From: Neoscytalidium dimidiatum
Lineage: Eukaryota; Ascomycota; Dothideomycetes; Botryosphaeriales; Botryosphaeriaceae
Assembly (NCBI GenBank): GCA_037367355.1
Contig: CM074700.1
Coordinates: forward strand, 1,488,001-1,552,000
Reading direction: 5' to 3'
Length of the DNA stretch: 64,000 bases
This document shows positions 46,582-58,610 of this stretch, one piece after another. Under the pieces are notes generated by a model, which was given only the letters and a program-made list of their open reading frames with translations, had not been told where the DNA came from and did no database searches. Each line of letters starts with the position of its first letter. Position 1 is the stretch's first letter. Both the position numbers and the translations under genes were made by a program.

Positions 46582-47293
46582 GGCGGCTTCCAAAAGAGCA
46601 CAGCACGTTGCTAAGACTTCGCGCCGGCGAAGGTTGAGGAAGCTGTACATGCACGACGACGAGACGCAAGAGCGTGTTTGCCTTTTTCCGAATTGCGCCT
46701 AGCGGTGGATGACGTAAGGATCGCTGGCCGGGGGATGTGCGTTGTCAAGGACTGCCAGCGCGACCGTGCGAGGGCGCGAGTGGGTCTGATCGCTGCGTAT
46801 ACTCGCGAAGCTGCAGCTGCAGTCGCCAATCTTAACGAGTGGTGGTTTGGGTGTGAACGGGAGGCTGCGGCTGGCGTGTCGCACCGCGCCCGCGCGTGTT
46901 GACGGCCGCTTGAGTGTTTGCGCGGGAGACAAGCGTCTGACTGGCCCGACAACGCCATTCCGCTGAGCTGCCCTGCGACGAACGCCAAGCTCATCTGGCT
47001 TGCTGCTCCAATCGCTGCTCGAACAACTCGAGCATCTTCTGCCCGAGCTCCCGCGCAACTTCGCTGCGCTGCTGGCTTCAACACCGGAGCGCTGCCTTGC
47101 CGTAGACTTTGCAGAGAAGCTCTCGTCCGTGCACGGACCCACGGCCTTGGGCGCAAAAAAAAAAATCGCAGTCGCCGTCGTTGTATCCACGCCGCAAAAG
47201 GCCAGAGGAATCCTGGCCGCACTACGACGTTCCCTGGTTGCTGGCCTCTCGCGCGCCACCCGCTGCGCGACTCCCACTTGGCGCTTCTCCAGG
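46582..47293. other. head-to-head promoter region, kinesin/TRM3
   Basis: About 0.7 kb of GC-rich sequence lies between two diverging starts. It also contains GC-rich long open frames on both strands (for example 46611-47351 on the minus strand, over 240 codons) with basic, low-complexity translation. I regard these as composition artefacts rather than genes. Confidence 0.6.
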
Positions 47294-50200
47294 ATGGCCT
47301 CTTCATCTGCGGAAGCTTTGGCCCGCCTCTTCTTGGCCCGTCTTCCGCCAAACGAGCAGCCCGCCGCTGTTGACCAGGTCATCGTCGATCTTTACGACCG
47401 GTCCAAGGCTGGAGCTGTCGATATACCCTCCGTATTCTTGTCTGTTGAACTGCTGAAAAAGTGTCCAGAGGTGAGCGAGTCCTGGGAGAGATGAAGTGAG
47501 CAATGTCCGCCCTTCTCCTCCCTGCCTCAACCGCCGCTGACATCATTTAGACGACCGAGAAAGATGACTCCGTCATCCGTCTGGCTTCCGTGGTGCTCGA
47601 AATTGTTAATCACTCATCCGGGGATGCCATTTCTTCTGACCTGGTTGAGCTCTGCGTGCGCCACGAAACTCTGGCAAACCACGTCTTCACCAAAATAGCC
47701 ACACTTCTTGCGAAGACTGCTGCTGGACTTAAGCGCGCCGACGCTATTGCCTTTTCAATTCCTGCCATCTCATGGAATCCCACTATAATAGAGCTACGTG
47801 GCGACCCACTTGCTGATGATCATGTTGAACTCATGGTCCTCTATCCTACTTTTCTTAAACTTTTCTTCTGGTCGAACCCCTCGTGCACCATCTCTGTAAA
47901 CCTCCTTCAAGCATTGCTTGCCCTCATGGGTGCTCCGTCGGACAAGCTATCAGGCGCTAGTCGAGATTGTCTTTCCGCGGCCTTGTATTGCCTGCAGACG
48001 GGGAAAGCTACATTAAATTTGGCTCATCAAGGCGGCCTGGGCGTGTTCAACGAGCTGAGTATGCCTGTTGGAGAGCTAATTTGGAGCAGCATTAAAGGTC
48101 TACTTTCTACCCCTGCTAGTCTAGGTTATTGGCCATCCGCTTTCCAGCTATGGTTCCGCTGGAGTGCACTTGGTGGCGACATGGGTCCTTCGCCCTCTAT
48201 TTTGAGGCAGGACCATTACTGGAATTCTCTGCAGTTAGGTCTTCACGAGGGCTTCTCAGAACAGCGCAAATACTGTTTGCATATCTTGAGAGCTTCTGTT
48301 CGTCTAGCTTCTGACGCGACCGGGGACCTTCATCCATATATCACGGGTGCCTCACAGCCTAGTTTCGAGTCTGAGTTCACCAGATATTGCACTCTCTTTG
48401 AGACTATCCTGCTGGGAAGGTACCTTAACCAGGTAGAAGAGTGTGTTCCGGACCTGCAGAGCCTCGCCTGGAAGTCAGGCATGCACCCCACTTGGATCAT
48501 TACCTTACTGCGTGCTGCTTTACGTCCCGGGGTCCAAGACGGAATCCGAAAGCTCATTGGAAACCGAATCTTGCAAGGCCTCATCCCGATGCCGGATACG
48601 GCCACTGATGCCTACCGCGATCTCCTCTCCTCTTTTTTGCCGTGGGCAACGCAAGGCTTTCTCTTCACCGGAAGCCTCCGCCGCAATAAGCAGCACGTCC
48701 GCTGTGAGCATGGTGAGAACTTAAGCTCATTCATCGGCCGACTCTTGCGTAACTGTCCTCAGGACCGGCCAAGGCAGATCTTTGCTCAAGTCATCCTATC
48801 GTATATTTGGGATAAAGGCCAGTATTTCTTCCAACATGCGCTCCCTTATTGCTTGCAAGGCATTTTCGAAGGATTCACGCGGGCCGATGGTACCAGAGCA
48901 AAGCTTGCGATCGAGGACATTCCTTTGCTTATTCAAGTGGCAACACGGTCTGGTCTTCCTGAGGTTGCACGCGACTACGCGACTACTGCCGCATCACTGC
49001 TCGTGGAAGAAGCCGCTTTGGGATATCCTGGGCTTTTAGAAAAGACTCCAGGCTACAGCCTTCTCAAACAACGCTGGGCTGGTCTCTGCAGCGAGGAAAA
49101 CGCGCAACATACGCCAGCACTCGACCTCAGTAGACTGAGTCTCACTTCCGAAGGCACACCCTCCCTTCGATCGTTCGTGCAGACTCTGCAAGAGACTAAG
49201 TATCGATGTCTACAAGGAGATGGTCTTCTTGTTGCCTGTCGCTATGTTTACCGCGTTATCACTCAACAGGATAATCTGGATCCTCATGATTTGCATGCGT
49301 CGCTGGAAGCCATCTGGGATGAGATGGAAACTCAGGAGTACCCCAGACCGGCTCTAATGTTGCTTCCCAAGATCTTCTACCACCCTGCATGTCTTCGTGC
49401 TGCCTCGGAAGATACGCAAATCCTGCTGTCCCGAGCACTGTCCGATTTCCAGACTTTTACTGAAGGCAGAATTTATGTCCTTTCGCCGCTCATCAAGGCA
49501 TTGCGTAAGGCATACTTCCAAATACCGGAGATTGTCAGCTTTCTACCCCTTGAGGACTTCATCGTCAGATTCGCAAATCAACCGCCAACGGCAAAGCTAG
49601 AATTTCTGACAGAGGCTGCTGTGGCTGAGAAGCTCGCCATCTTTGTTCCGCATCGGACCTACGCATCATACTACGGGCCGGGTGAGTCAGAAGGATATGC
49701 AGCCATGTTCGACCTTCTCAACAGGATCCCCGCATCCGACTACAGTTTTGCGAAGCGTATCTTTGACCGAGTGCTGAAGCCCTGGGAGGCGCAGAAGATG
49801 CCGATACCTATGGTCAGCAAGTGGAAAGCCACCACGCAGGTTCAGATCATGCTCTTACTTTCCGAAGGTTTCCTTCACGCGTCACCCAAGGAAGAAATTG
49901 CGGATTACCTGCGGAAACTCACTAAAGTGCTCTCAATCGAACCACTTCCGCGTTATAGGTTCCTGTGGGAGTGGATCATTGTTCGAATCTACCTGCGCGA
50001 GCCTGCGCAGCGCAGGGAGCTTCTCGATACCCTAGGGTCTGACGACCACTCGAACCCTAAGCATCTCGCGTCGGTGATGAAGATGGCAGTAATGGTCGCA
50101 CGCTTCCCGGATACCGATGAGAACTTTGCCAACAAGCTCATGACCCTCCTCATCCCCCTCTCGGCAAGCCCTAAGATTGTCATCCGGCACGAGGCTCAAT

Positions 50201-51189
50201 GGTCGTTTCCACCCCTTTGGGACCATGCCGAAGCGAGCGGATGGGCAAACATCATCAACAACTCAGCTTTCTCAGCTTTAAACACGCACATCCGGTCTCT
50301 AGACAAATACTCGACTCCCCCACCTCAGCGCACACTCGAGTGGCTGGACCCGATCAAGGACAACAACCTGGCTCTGCTCTTCGGGGGCAGGTACCTCGAC
50401 TTCGACCCCGCAGAAGCTCGACTCGTCTCGACCGAGGACTTCAAAGCCGTCTGGGCCGACGACGAACCCGAAGCCAACTACCCGCCACCCCAAATGCCAC
50501 TCGGAGAGGACAAACGCGCGCCAAACGCCAGCACCTCCGCCACCGAGGCCAAAGACGCCTTCACAGCAGTAACGCCCGAAGACGCATCGTCCATCCCCCT
50601 CCAAACGAAAGGCATGGCGTGGCAGGAAGCGCTGCTCGCCTCGCCCGCCGCGTCCTCCTCCTCCTCCTCCTCCTCCCCGCGCGCGCACAGCACGCCGCTC
50701 ATCCTCGTCGGCTCGCTCATCGACAACGCGTACAACCTGGGCGGGCTGTCGCGCGCGGCCGAGATCTTCGGCGCCTCGGCGCTGCACATGCGCACGCTCG
50801 ACACGCTCAAGCACCGCGACTTCGCGTCCGTGGCCGTCTCGTCGCACGCGCACCTGCCCATCCGCGCGCTGCCGCCCGCCGAGCTGCCCGACTTCCTGCG
50901 CGCGATGAAGGCGCGCGGCTACCGCGTCGTCGGCGTCGAGCAGACGGATCGCAGCCTGGTGCTGGGCGCGCCCGGCAGCGAGCTGCCGCGGCGGTGCGTG
51001 CTGGTCATGGGCAGCGAGCGCGAGGGCATCCCCGGCTCGGTGCTGGCCGAGTGCGACGTCTGCGTCGAGGTCAGGCAGGTGGGGGTTACGAGGAGCTTGA
51101 ACGTGCAGACGGCGGCGGCGATTGTGCTGTATGAGTATCAGAGGCAGCACTATGGGAAGCAGGTCGGTGACGGATGTGCGGGATGTTGA
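47294..51189 (+). CDS. TRM3: tRNA (guanosine18-2'-O)-methyltransferase Trm3
   Basis: Exons 47294-47470 and 47551-51189 (80-bp intron) give 1,271 aa, in the size class of yeast Trm3. The long N-terminal part is all-helical, of the ARM/HEAT-like TARBP1 type, and binds tRNA. The SpoU (trefoil-knot) catalytic domain is at the C-terminus (about 1100-1260): motif 1 in NAYNLGGLSRAAEIFGA, motif 2 VLVMGSEREGIP and motif 3 GVTRSLNVQTAAAIVLYEY. The enzyme uses S-adenosylmethionine to methylate the 2' oxygen of G18 in the D loop of several tRNAs. A Ser run near the catalytic domain ([15 protein letters not shown]) is a GC-rich linker. Constitutive; diverges from the kinesin gene over 0.7 kb. The start at MASSSAEALARLF is the first in-frame ATG before a conserved helix. 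Confidence 0.93.
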
Positions 51190-51822
51190 TTGGATTGGAT
51201 TGGATAGTCTGGTCTAGTCTAGGATTGTGTCTGGGGTTCAAAAATTTAAATGGGTATAGATGGGACGGGCAAGCATTAGATATTCCAACGTATGGCAGAT
51301 GGCTTATCTCCAATAGCGGAATGCTGGTTGGATGACGATGATGATGATAATGATGATGGACAGCCTCGCTGTGGCCTGCCGCGCGATGCATGCGGACCAA
51401 TTCCGTAAAAGTATGGGCAAGGTTTCCTATTCTGGACATAGAATCCCGGAGAAGGTTCATGAACTGAGCTGCGAGCGTCTGTATGCCAACGATGATGGCT
51501 CTGATCGAGGAAATGCATTGGAAATCCTTGTAAAGCTCCCCATCTTGCGATCGACGTAGGCGTGCGGTTCCTGTTAGCAGAAAATATTGAATGGGGTTGC
51601 GAGGTCGGGAGGCATGACTCGCGCGAGCCGATGGGAGAAGCTTGAGCTTTAAAGAAAGCCGGGCCTCGGCTTATCGGAAGGCACTCATGTGCCAAACTGC
51701 GTCACTTCTCTCCCCAGCATCCATAAAATACCATTCTCAGTCACTCCCTTTGCCAATCCTCTGCCTCGAGTTCCAGTCGCCATCTTGTTACCTGCTGTCC
51801 AGCTACTTATCAGCTTCACGCC
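51190..51822. other. intergenic, no gene seen
   Basis: About 0.63 kb spacer between TRM3 and the PEX11-family gene, with a GATGAT-rich patch near 51.33-51.36 kb. Confidence 0.5.
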
Positions 51823-52716
51823 ATGAGCTCATCCGAGGGCGGTCGTCCGCCCGCTTTGCGCCGCGAACAGCTCCGCGCGCTACTCCAGAGCTCGTTGCGC
51901 TCGACCGACACAACGCTTCTGCGCCTGGCCAAGCTCCTGTCCACGCCCGGCGGCATCGACAGCACCCTGTGCACAATAAACTACACCCTTACCTTAGTTC
52001 GCGCCGGCGTGCAGAAGCATCTCGAGTCCAAGCTGCGCAGTCTCGCCCTGGGCATAGCCGAAAAGGCCTCGGACGCCCTCCTTCCTGGCGAGACCCTCAT
52101 CGCGTCAGTTTCCCCCACGCCCGCAATACAGCGCCTCACGCGCGCCGTCGATGCGAGCAAGAAGCTCGAGGAGCTGATCGCCGACTTCCGCATCTTCGTG
52201 CGTATGTGGGGCCTGCTCGACCTCTACCTCTGGGGCCGCGACACCTACGTGAACCCGCCGAAAGACAAGGTTATCAAGACGATCACCTGGGTCCAGGTCG
52301 TTTCGAACGTCGTGTACCAGTACATGGAGAATGTCGCGTATCTAGCGAGCAAGGGCATCTTGAACACAGACGGCTGGCTCGGGGAGGCAGGCGCGAAGCG
52401 GCAGACGTGGTGGTGGGTATGGAGCTCGCGCTTCTGGGCGGCGCACGTTGGTCTCGAGTTCGTCAGGCTGGCCTACGAGTGGCATCAGGACCCCAAGCGG
52501 GCCGCCGCCGAGGGTGATGAGAAGGAAGAGAAGCTGGCGAGGAAGAAGAAATACGAGACTTGGTGGAGACAGGCCATCAGCAACGCCGGCTGGGCTCCGC
52601 TGACCATCCACTGGAGTCTGGAAGAGGGCTGCGTGAGCGATGCTTGGGTAGGATTTTTCGGAATGATTGCCGGCGGCGTGGGTTTCCGCGAACGGTGGCG
52701 GCAGACTGCTGCTTGA
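51823..52716 (+). CDS. Pex11-family peroxisomal membrane protein
   Basis: A single exon codes 297 aa. It follows the Pex11 family pattern: a helical N-terminus with amphipathic segments (STLCTINYTLTLVRAGVQKHL and IAEKASDALLPGE), SRFWAAHVGLEFVRLAYEWH in the middle and a last membrane segment ending VGFFGMIAGGVGFRERW. The conserved signature DFRIFVRMWGLLDLYLWGRDTY also marks it. Pex11 proteins bend the peroxisome membrane and promote its elongation and fission; paralogues in Pezizomycotina are named Pex11B or Pex11C, and I cannot tell which this is. A lysine-rich loop (EEKLARKKKYETWWRQ) faces the cytosol. Single-exon gene on the same strand as TRM3. Confidence 0.88.
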   Translation: MSSSEGGRPPALRREQLRALLQSSLRSTDTTLLRLAKLLSTPGGIDSTLCTINYTLTLVRAGVQKHLESKLRSLALGIAEKASDALLPGETLIASVSPTPAIQRLTRAVDASKKLEELIADFRIFVRMWGLLDLYLWGRDTYVNPPKDKVIKTITWVQVVSNVVYQYMENVAYLASKGILNTDGWLGEAGAKRQTWWWVWSSRFWAAHVGLEFVRLAYEWHQDPKRAAAEGDEKEEKLARKKKYETWWRQAISNAGWAPLTIHWSLEEGCVSDAWVGFFGMIAGGVGFRERWRQTAA

Positions 52717-53625
52717 ATACCGAGGAGTCGCGCTGCGAAGAGGGAGTCGAGTATGGAGAATCTGTGATGGAGCCCGGAGAAGTCGAGCCGTCGAGCCGGA
52801 ACATGGCGTTGCGGGCCGCTATACCTGACCACCAGACCAAGGCCGACGGGGACCGCCTGCCACAACACGCCTTGCTGGTGCAGCATGTCCGATGATGCCC
52901 ACAACGACCACTACCTATTTCGTACGAAGCGGCTCCCTCACGCCGGCAGGTGGCCTGAGAGTGGCATCGTTGTCTGTGTGCTGTACGCGAGCCGCTGGGT
53001 ATACAGGCGCCTGTCTCCCTTTTCGGCTTCTAGGCGCCTGCTTTTTGTTGCCTCAGCGCGTCTTGCGTCTCGAGCTCGACCTACTAGCGGTCAGCCTCCC
53101 TTTTTCAACCATAGAGAATAGACAAACTCTTTACGCACAGGCGCCCTCCCCCGCTGTTTTTGGACTCGGTTGTGGTGCCTCGGCATGCGAAACACGTGTG
53201 TTTCGACGCATGAATGCCAAGATGTTTCATCAATCTTCGGCAAACAGCTACACCAGACCCGGCAACGCGCCGAACATCCGCCAAATGTTTTGCCTTGTCC
53301 GATCCAGGTAATCTAGGTCCCCGCGATCGTCGCTTTTCCTATTGATGGAGAAACGTCCGCAATCAAGATGCCGCTCGGGCAATTTGTTTGCCACGGGGCT
53401 GATGACAGGGTGGTCGCCTGCCAAACACCGCGCGCTCCGTCGAAACTGACCCACGATGGGTCCAAGTAGGAGACGTTTTCCGTCATATTTATACTCGTTA
53501 CCACTCCTTGTACATTGATACCAGCATCACACTGCTAGCCAGTTCCTTCGCTCGCACCAACTTTCTTTTCATTCGTTCTCAGCCCGGTGCCTCTTTGAAG
53601 CTTCAATCCAACCTCAACCAACACC
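52717..53625. other. LPMO promoter region and PEX11 3' flank
   Basis: About 0.9 kb without a gene. A TATTTATA element lies 133 bp before the LPMO start. Confidence 0.5.
53486..53493 (+). promoter_or_regulatory. TATA box of the AA9 LPMO gene
   Basis: TATTTATA, 133 nt upstream of the start codon at 53626. Confidence 0.5.
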
Positions 53626-54518
53626 ATGTCTCTTAAGTCTCTCACCGTTCTCGCCGCTGGTGCGGCCACCGCCAATGCCCACGGCGTCATCCTTGACATT
53701 GTCTCCGCCGGCAAGAGCTGGGGTGGTTGGGACGCCAACTACCAGTACTACAACCCCGTCCCCGAGGTTGCCGCTTGGGCCGCTGGTGGTTTCGGCCACG
53801 GCCCTATTGTTGGTGACCAGTACGCCACCGCCTCGATCAACTGCCACGATGACGCCAAGGCCGCCCCCATCTACATGGACGCTGCCGCAGGCTCCGATAT
53901 CGACATCTCTTGGGGCACCCCTGGCTCCAACCCCAACCCTTGGGTAAGCACTTCCAGCATCGTCAAAACTTCAGGCTTCATGCTAACGGAGCTCAACAGC
54001 CCGAATCACACAAGGGTCCGATCATCACCTACATGGCGCCCTGCGGCGGCGCTGACGCCACCGGCGACTGCACCTCCCTGAACGTGACCGACCTGGCCTG
54101 GACCAAGGTCTACCAGACCGGCCTCCTCACCCCTGGCGACACCAGTGCGCAGGTGTGGGCGACCGACAAGCTCATCTCGGAGAACAAGACCACCGTCACC
54201 ATCCCCGCCTCGCTCGCGCCTGGCAACTACGTCCTGCGCAACGAGATCATTGCGCTGCACGCGGGCGGCGAGGTCAACGGCCCGCAGAACTACCCGCAGT
54301 GCTACAACGTCAAGGTCACCGGCTCCGGCTCCGGCAAGCTGACCGACGGCGTCAAGGGCACCGAGCTCTACAAGCCCGAGGACACCGTCTTCAACATCTA
54401 CGCCAACATCGACTCCTACCCCTTCCCCGGCCCCGCCCTCTGGAGCGGCGCTTCGTCCTCGTCCAGCGCGGGCTCGAACGCCACCGTCAAGCGTTGGGCG
54501 CGTAACTTCAGCGCATAA
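53626..54518 (+). CDS. AA9 lytic polysaccharide monooxygenase
   Basis: Exons 53626-53943 and 54000-54518 (56-bp intron) give 278 aa. The signal peptide ends at ...TANA, so the mature protein begins with His (HGVILDIV), the residue whose amino group and ring bind copper in the histidine brace. The second copper histidine is in PESHKGPIITYMAPCG, just after the intron. The axial tyrosine falls in NYPQCYNVKVTG. These oxidatively break cellulose or related beta-glucans with an electron donor and H2O2 or O2. No cellulose-binding CBM1 follows; the C-terminus ends in a Ser-rich stretch SSSSSAGSN and a short basic tail. It is expected to be extracellular and induced by plant polymers. The spacing to the next gene leaves it as a single LPMO here, not a tandem array. 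Confidence 0.93.
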
Positions 54519-55398
54519 GCGTGCGAAGCATGATGTTCATGACGAGAGGAGAGGATCAAAAAGGACTTATTCCTGTAAATACTTTTGCAGCTTCTATCAC
54601 CCTTTCTTCTGCATATAGCTTTTTTGTATGTCGAGCGTTGGTGGCCCGGCCGGTGCGACGTCTCGTTTTCTCTTCAAATACATATTGGTAGCTTGCGAAA
54701 AAGATTCGTGCTCTGCATACATACGACACTTGCTTCCGTGTGCATCAAGAAGTGCACTCTCCAACCACGAAAGTAGTAGTGGTAGTCAGCAGGCGATGTT
54801 AGTCCCAGCGATCTGGGGACCCGATCGGACGAAGCTTATTTGTTGATGGCCGTGCGTCCCGCTTCTTATTAACCCCCCCCCCCCCGAGAGCAGACCACTT
54901 TTGACCTACTGGATCTGCTATACGTATATGCAAGGCACGTGGCACATACACGGAAACCAGACCTAACTAGTTCGGCCTGCGTGTGACTAGGCAAAAGCTT
55001 TGTTCAGATCCATAGCATTGGGTCCCTTTCCCCGTTTCTCGGCGCATGAGGGACAAGACTCTTATGCGAGTACGCACACCCAAGAGTACGTCAGGGCAGG
55101 TGAAGATCCATTCCTATCGCAGGAAGATGATCAAAAAAGATATTGTGCAAGATGGGCTAACCCGGGAAGGTGCCCGAGCCTTCGGTCGCCCGGTCCTTGG
55201 GGGGATCACGTTCCTTTTTGCAAGAGAAGAACGTCACACAAGAATTGAAGGGAGCAGTTCACGATTTGGTCCATGTGAAAATGGCATTCATCGACGATGG
55301 ACAGCAGCCAAAGCGGCCAGATCTATTACTTCCTTTCCAACAACCCGCCCCTCCTCCCGCTCCCTTTCGTCTCCGAAAATTGCGGACGCCACTCTGAC
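54519..55398. other. intergenic with poly-C tract
   Basis: About 0.88 kb between convergent 3' ends of the LPMO and permease genes; a run of 13 C occurs at 54873-54885. No gene is visible. Confidence 0.5.
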
Positions 55399-57292
55399 CT
55401 AGAAGATTAGGTTGAGGGCTCGGCGCCATGCGGGCATCGCGGCGACCCTCTCCCGCTCGGCCGTGATGCGCACCCAGTCGACGGGGCGGCGGCCGCTGTC
55501 GACGTCGATCTGGGAGAGCTTGAGCCAGCCCGTCTTCTTCCAGAAGTAGCCGCAGATCCAGAAGAAGCCGACGACGAAGAAGGCGAGGTAGGACTTGAAG
55601 AAGCCCTCCGCGTCATTGACGCCCCCACCCAGAGGCCAGACGGCGGTGTAGAACTGCATTCGACGTGAATATTTGGGACATGGAGAGTGGGGAGGGGGCG
55701 AAAACTTACCTGCGCGATGAGGACGAGGACGACGAGGATGAAGCCGAGCCAGGAGCCGTAGACGCCGCCGACGGCGCGGAAGGGGATCTCGTCGAGGGTG
55801 TGGCCGTGGTAGGCCCAGGCGGCGCGGAAGCGGATGTGCGCGACGCAGATGCTGCCCCACGTGAACAGCGCCGCCAGACCGGACAACGCCACCAGCCAGT
55901 CGAACACGATCTGGCCATCCTGGTCCAGGTTGATATAAGCCAGCAGGCTGCACGTGATGACTGCGACGGTCGACCACAGCGGGCGGCCGGCCTTGTCGAC
56001 GTACGTGAAGACTTTCGGTGCGTAGCCTTGCTCCGCAAGCGCCGTCAGCGTGCGCGAGCCGCCGTATACGCCAGAGAGGCCGATTGAGATGACTGAGATA
56101 AGGATGACAGTATTAACGAAGCTGTCGAAGCCCTTGAGGCCTGCATCGTTGGCGGCGATGACGAACGGGGAAGCAGCGACGTCGATGAAGGGGTTGGCGC
56201 CGAGCAGTCTGTCGTCATCGTACGGGACCAGGAGACCCACGAAGAGCAGAGACAAGATGTAGAAACTGTGAGCTCTGTCAGAATACAGAAAACAGTTGGG
56301 GAAGATGTTACCCTGAGATATAACTCACAGGGTGATACGCCAGAAAACCTGCTTGACAGCTCCGGGAAGTTGCTTCGCCGGGTTTTCGGATTCAGCGGCA
56401 GCGAGACCGACCAGCTCGGTGCCGGAGAAAGAGAAGGCAGCTGTGACGAAAACAGCGCACACACCCTTGAAGCCGTTGGCAAAGGCGCCCGGGTCGTACC
56501 AGAGACGGGCACCCCAATACTCGCTGTATTTTCCGTTGGATGGACCTCCACCGAGAACGCAGATCAAAGCGATGATCATGAAGATGATGATGGTGAAGAG
56601 CTTCAGTAACGAGGCCCAGAATTCCTCTTCGGCGTATCCCAAAACGCCAAAGACATTGATGAAGATGATCACCACGAGGAAAACGGTGATCCACACACCG
56701 ACATTGATGTCCACACCCCAGTAGCCTACTGTCATACCGGCAACGACAAGCTCCAGCGGAAGCACAATGGCCCATTGGAACACATAATTCCAACCCATGG
56801 CGAAGCCCCAGGACGGATCGATGAAGCGAGTAGAGTAAGTGTAAAAACCGCCGGAGACGGGATACATGACAGCGAGTTCTCCCAGAGCGTAGACGACGTT
56901 GAACATCATGATACTTTGCAAACGTAAGCATAGGCGTCTTGGACGGTCAGGATTGGCAATTACCCAATGATGCCGAAATCAAGCAGCAGAGCCGCAGGCC
57001 CTCCGTCGCTGAGAGCACCTCCGGAACCCACGAAAAGACCAGCTCCGATGGAACCACCGATGGCAATCATGTGGAGATGGCGCTTTTGCATGGTTTGATT
57101 AAGCTGATTATGCTTATCAGCCTTGGTGCGGCGCTGGAAGGACTCGGGGGTGAACCCCATGCGCGTCCACAGGCCTAGCTTTTCCTCCTGCTCGACATAA
57201 CCGGCCTGGTTGTCCGCATAGACTGGAGGAGCCTCATCGCTGCCGCTCGTCTTGACACCGCCCTTCTCTACGATGTCGGCCTTCTCAGCCAT
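55399..57292 (-). CDS. amino-acid permease of the YAT family (Gap1/general permease-like)
   Basis: Exons 56964-57292, 56329-56913, 55710-56265 and 55399-55653 give 574 aa. The cytosolic N-terminus carries the family motif [20 protein letters not shown] (about 80-100), starting the first of about twelve membrane segments. [40 protein letters not shown] and [19 protein letters not shown] are the typical later YAT blocks. The tail ends hydrophilic ([13 protein letters not shown]). It imports amino acids by proton symport at the plasma membrane; relatives range from general to narrow specificity and the substrate is not certain. The start at 57292 ([12 protein letters not shown]) is the first ATG matching the family; longer upstream frames lack the pattern. 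One intron of 50 bp ends with an AAG acceptor at 56914-56916. Probably nitrogen-regulated; GATA sites were not counted. Confidence 0.92.
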
Positions 57293-58610
57293 GGCAGCGT
57301 TGAGGGATAATGCCGAACGGATGAAGGGAAAGAGAAAAAAAAAAAAAGATAGGATATTCGGGAGGGATGGAAGTGCCTGGGACCCGTACGGGTCAAAGCA
57401 TGACAGGGAATGTATTCTACTTAAGCTACCAACGGCCAGGACAGCGGTTGGAAGCGGGCGATAAGAGCAACACTGGGCAGGACCTTGGCTCTGGTCTGGC
57501 TCAGGATGCACGGCATGGGCGGCATGGGACAAGGATCGCATTTACGCGGCGGTGGTAATGCAATACGAGCATCTGGGGAAGGCTTGGCAGAACCGCGGGG
57601 CGGGCACTGGGTCTTGGTATGTTCTTGGGAAGCCAGAGGGAAAGCCTACCTTCCAGAAGGATTCTAGGGCGCCAATGCACAATAAACAGTGCCGAGAATG
57701 GGCTGAAGGGCGGAAGAACGTCGATAAGAGCAGCGCGGCGGAGGATGCTTCTGTTGGTGCTTGGCAGCGGCGGAGGGGTCCATTATTGATAAGAGATACG
57801 CGCCCGGCAGGCCAGGCAACAAAGCAACTAGCCATCGTGGATGCTCTTGAATGCATCTACGAAGTCTTCGTGGAAGCTCTACACAGAGCATAGGGCCGGC
57901 AAGGCACTCCCGAGGCTTCGTCAGATGATTCGGACTTGCCGTCGATGGCTTGCTCCGTTCCTGTAGTGTGTGAGCGAAAGCCAAAGTAGAAGCTCCAGCA
58001 TGGTTCGCGCTGGAGCGCCAAGCAAGGGCGCGGTCAGAGTGGCCGGAAGTAGAGGGTTGGCGTCTTGTCGAGGGTTTGGCTCTTGGCGCAGAGCGGGGTG
58101 GAGACGAGTCGACAGGCAGAAACCCACGCCGCAAGCCCGCGTAAGCGACTGCAGGCGCTGTCTCTGCATCCTTCGACAGCTGGTACTACCTCAGTCTACC
58201 CATCGTCGCGAGACCCGGACAAGAGATGGGGGCGGAAGGATTTTCGTGCGCACCCGGCATCAGCCATGTCCTTGACGAACCCAAGCTCTTCCACGTGACT
58301 TTGTGATACCTCGGCCGCGACAGGGGACAGCGGTGGCAGGATGTGCTGGCCGCTACACCATGGCGATGGTGCCCGCGAGAGGCGATGTGAAGTGGCGAGA
58401 GCGCTCAGACGTTGATGAGAAAGAAAGACGGACGGCGGCTTTGCTCGCTTACGGCACGGCGGGCGAAATTCCGCGTCAATCTCATCAGCGAAGCCAAGAC
58501 ACCAGATATCTATCTCTCTGTACATGGGCGCGACTTCTCCTGGTGTTCAGCCTTCGAGTCCTTTTTGCAGAACTTCCAACTGGAAGCACTGTCAGCGTCA
58601 AGGAAATCCC
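57293..58610. other. divergent promoter region
   Basis: About 1.3 kb between the starts of the permease (-) and the macrodomain-sirtuin gene (+), with no gene. Frames of 100-150 codons on both strands overlap and carry no motif. A poly-A-like tract sits near 57.34 kb in the permease leader. Confidence 0.5.

Noticed and set aside
46611..47351. A 246-codon minus-strand frame in the kinesin/TRM3 spacer
   Set aside because: Basic low-complexity translation, overlaps the TRM3 first exon and has no motif.
50199..51134. A 311-codon plus-strand frame overlapping TRM3
   Set aside because: Out-of-frame shadow of the SpoU domain, Arg-rich.
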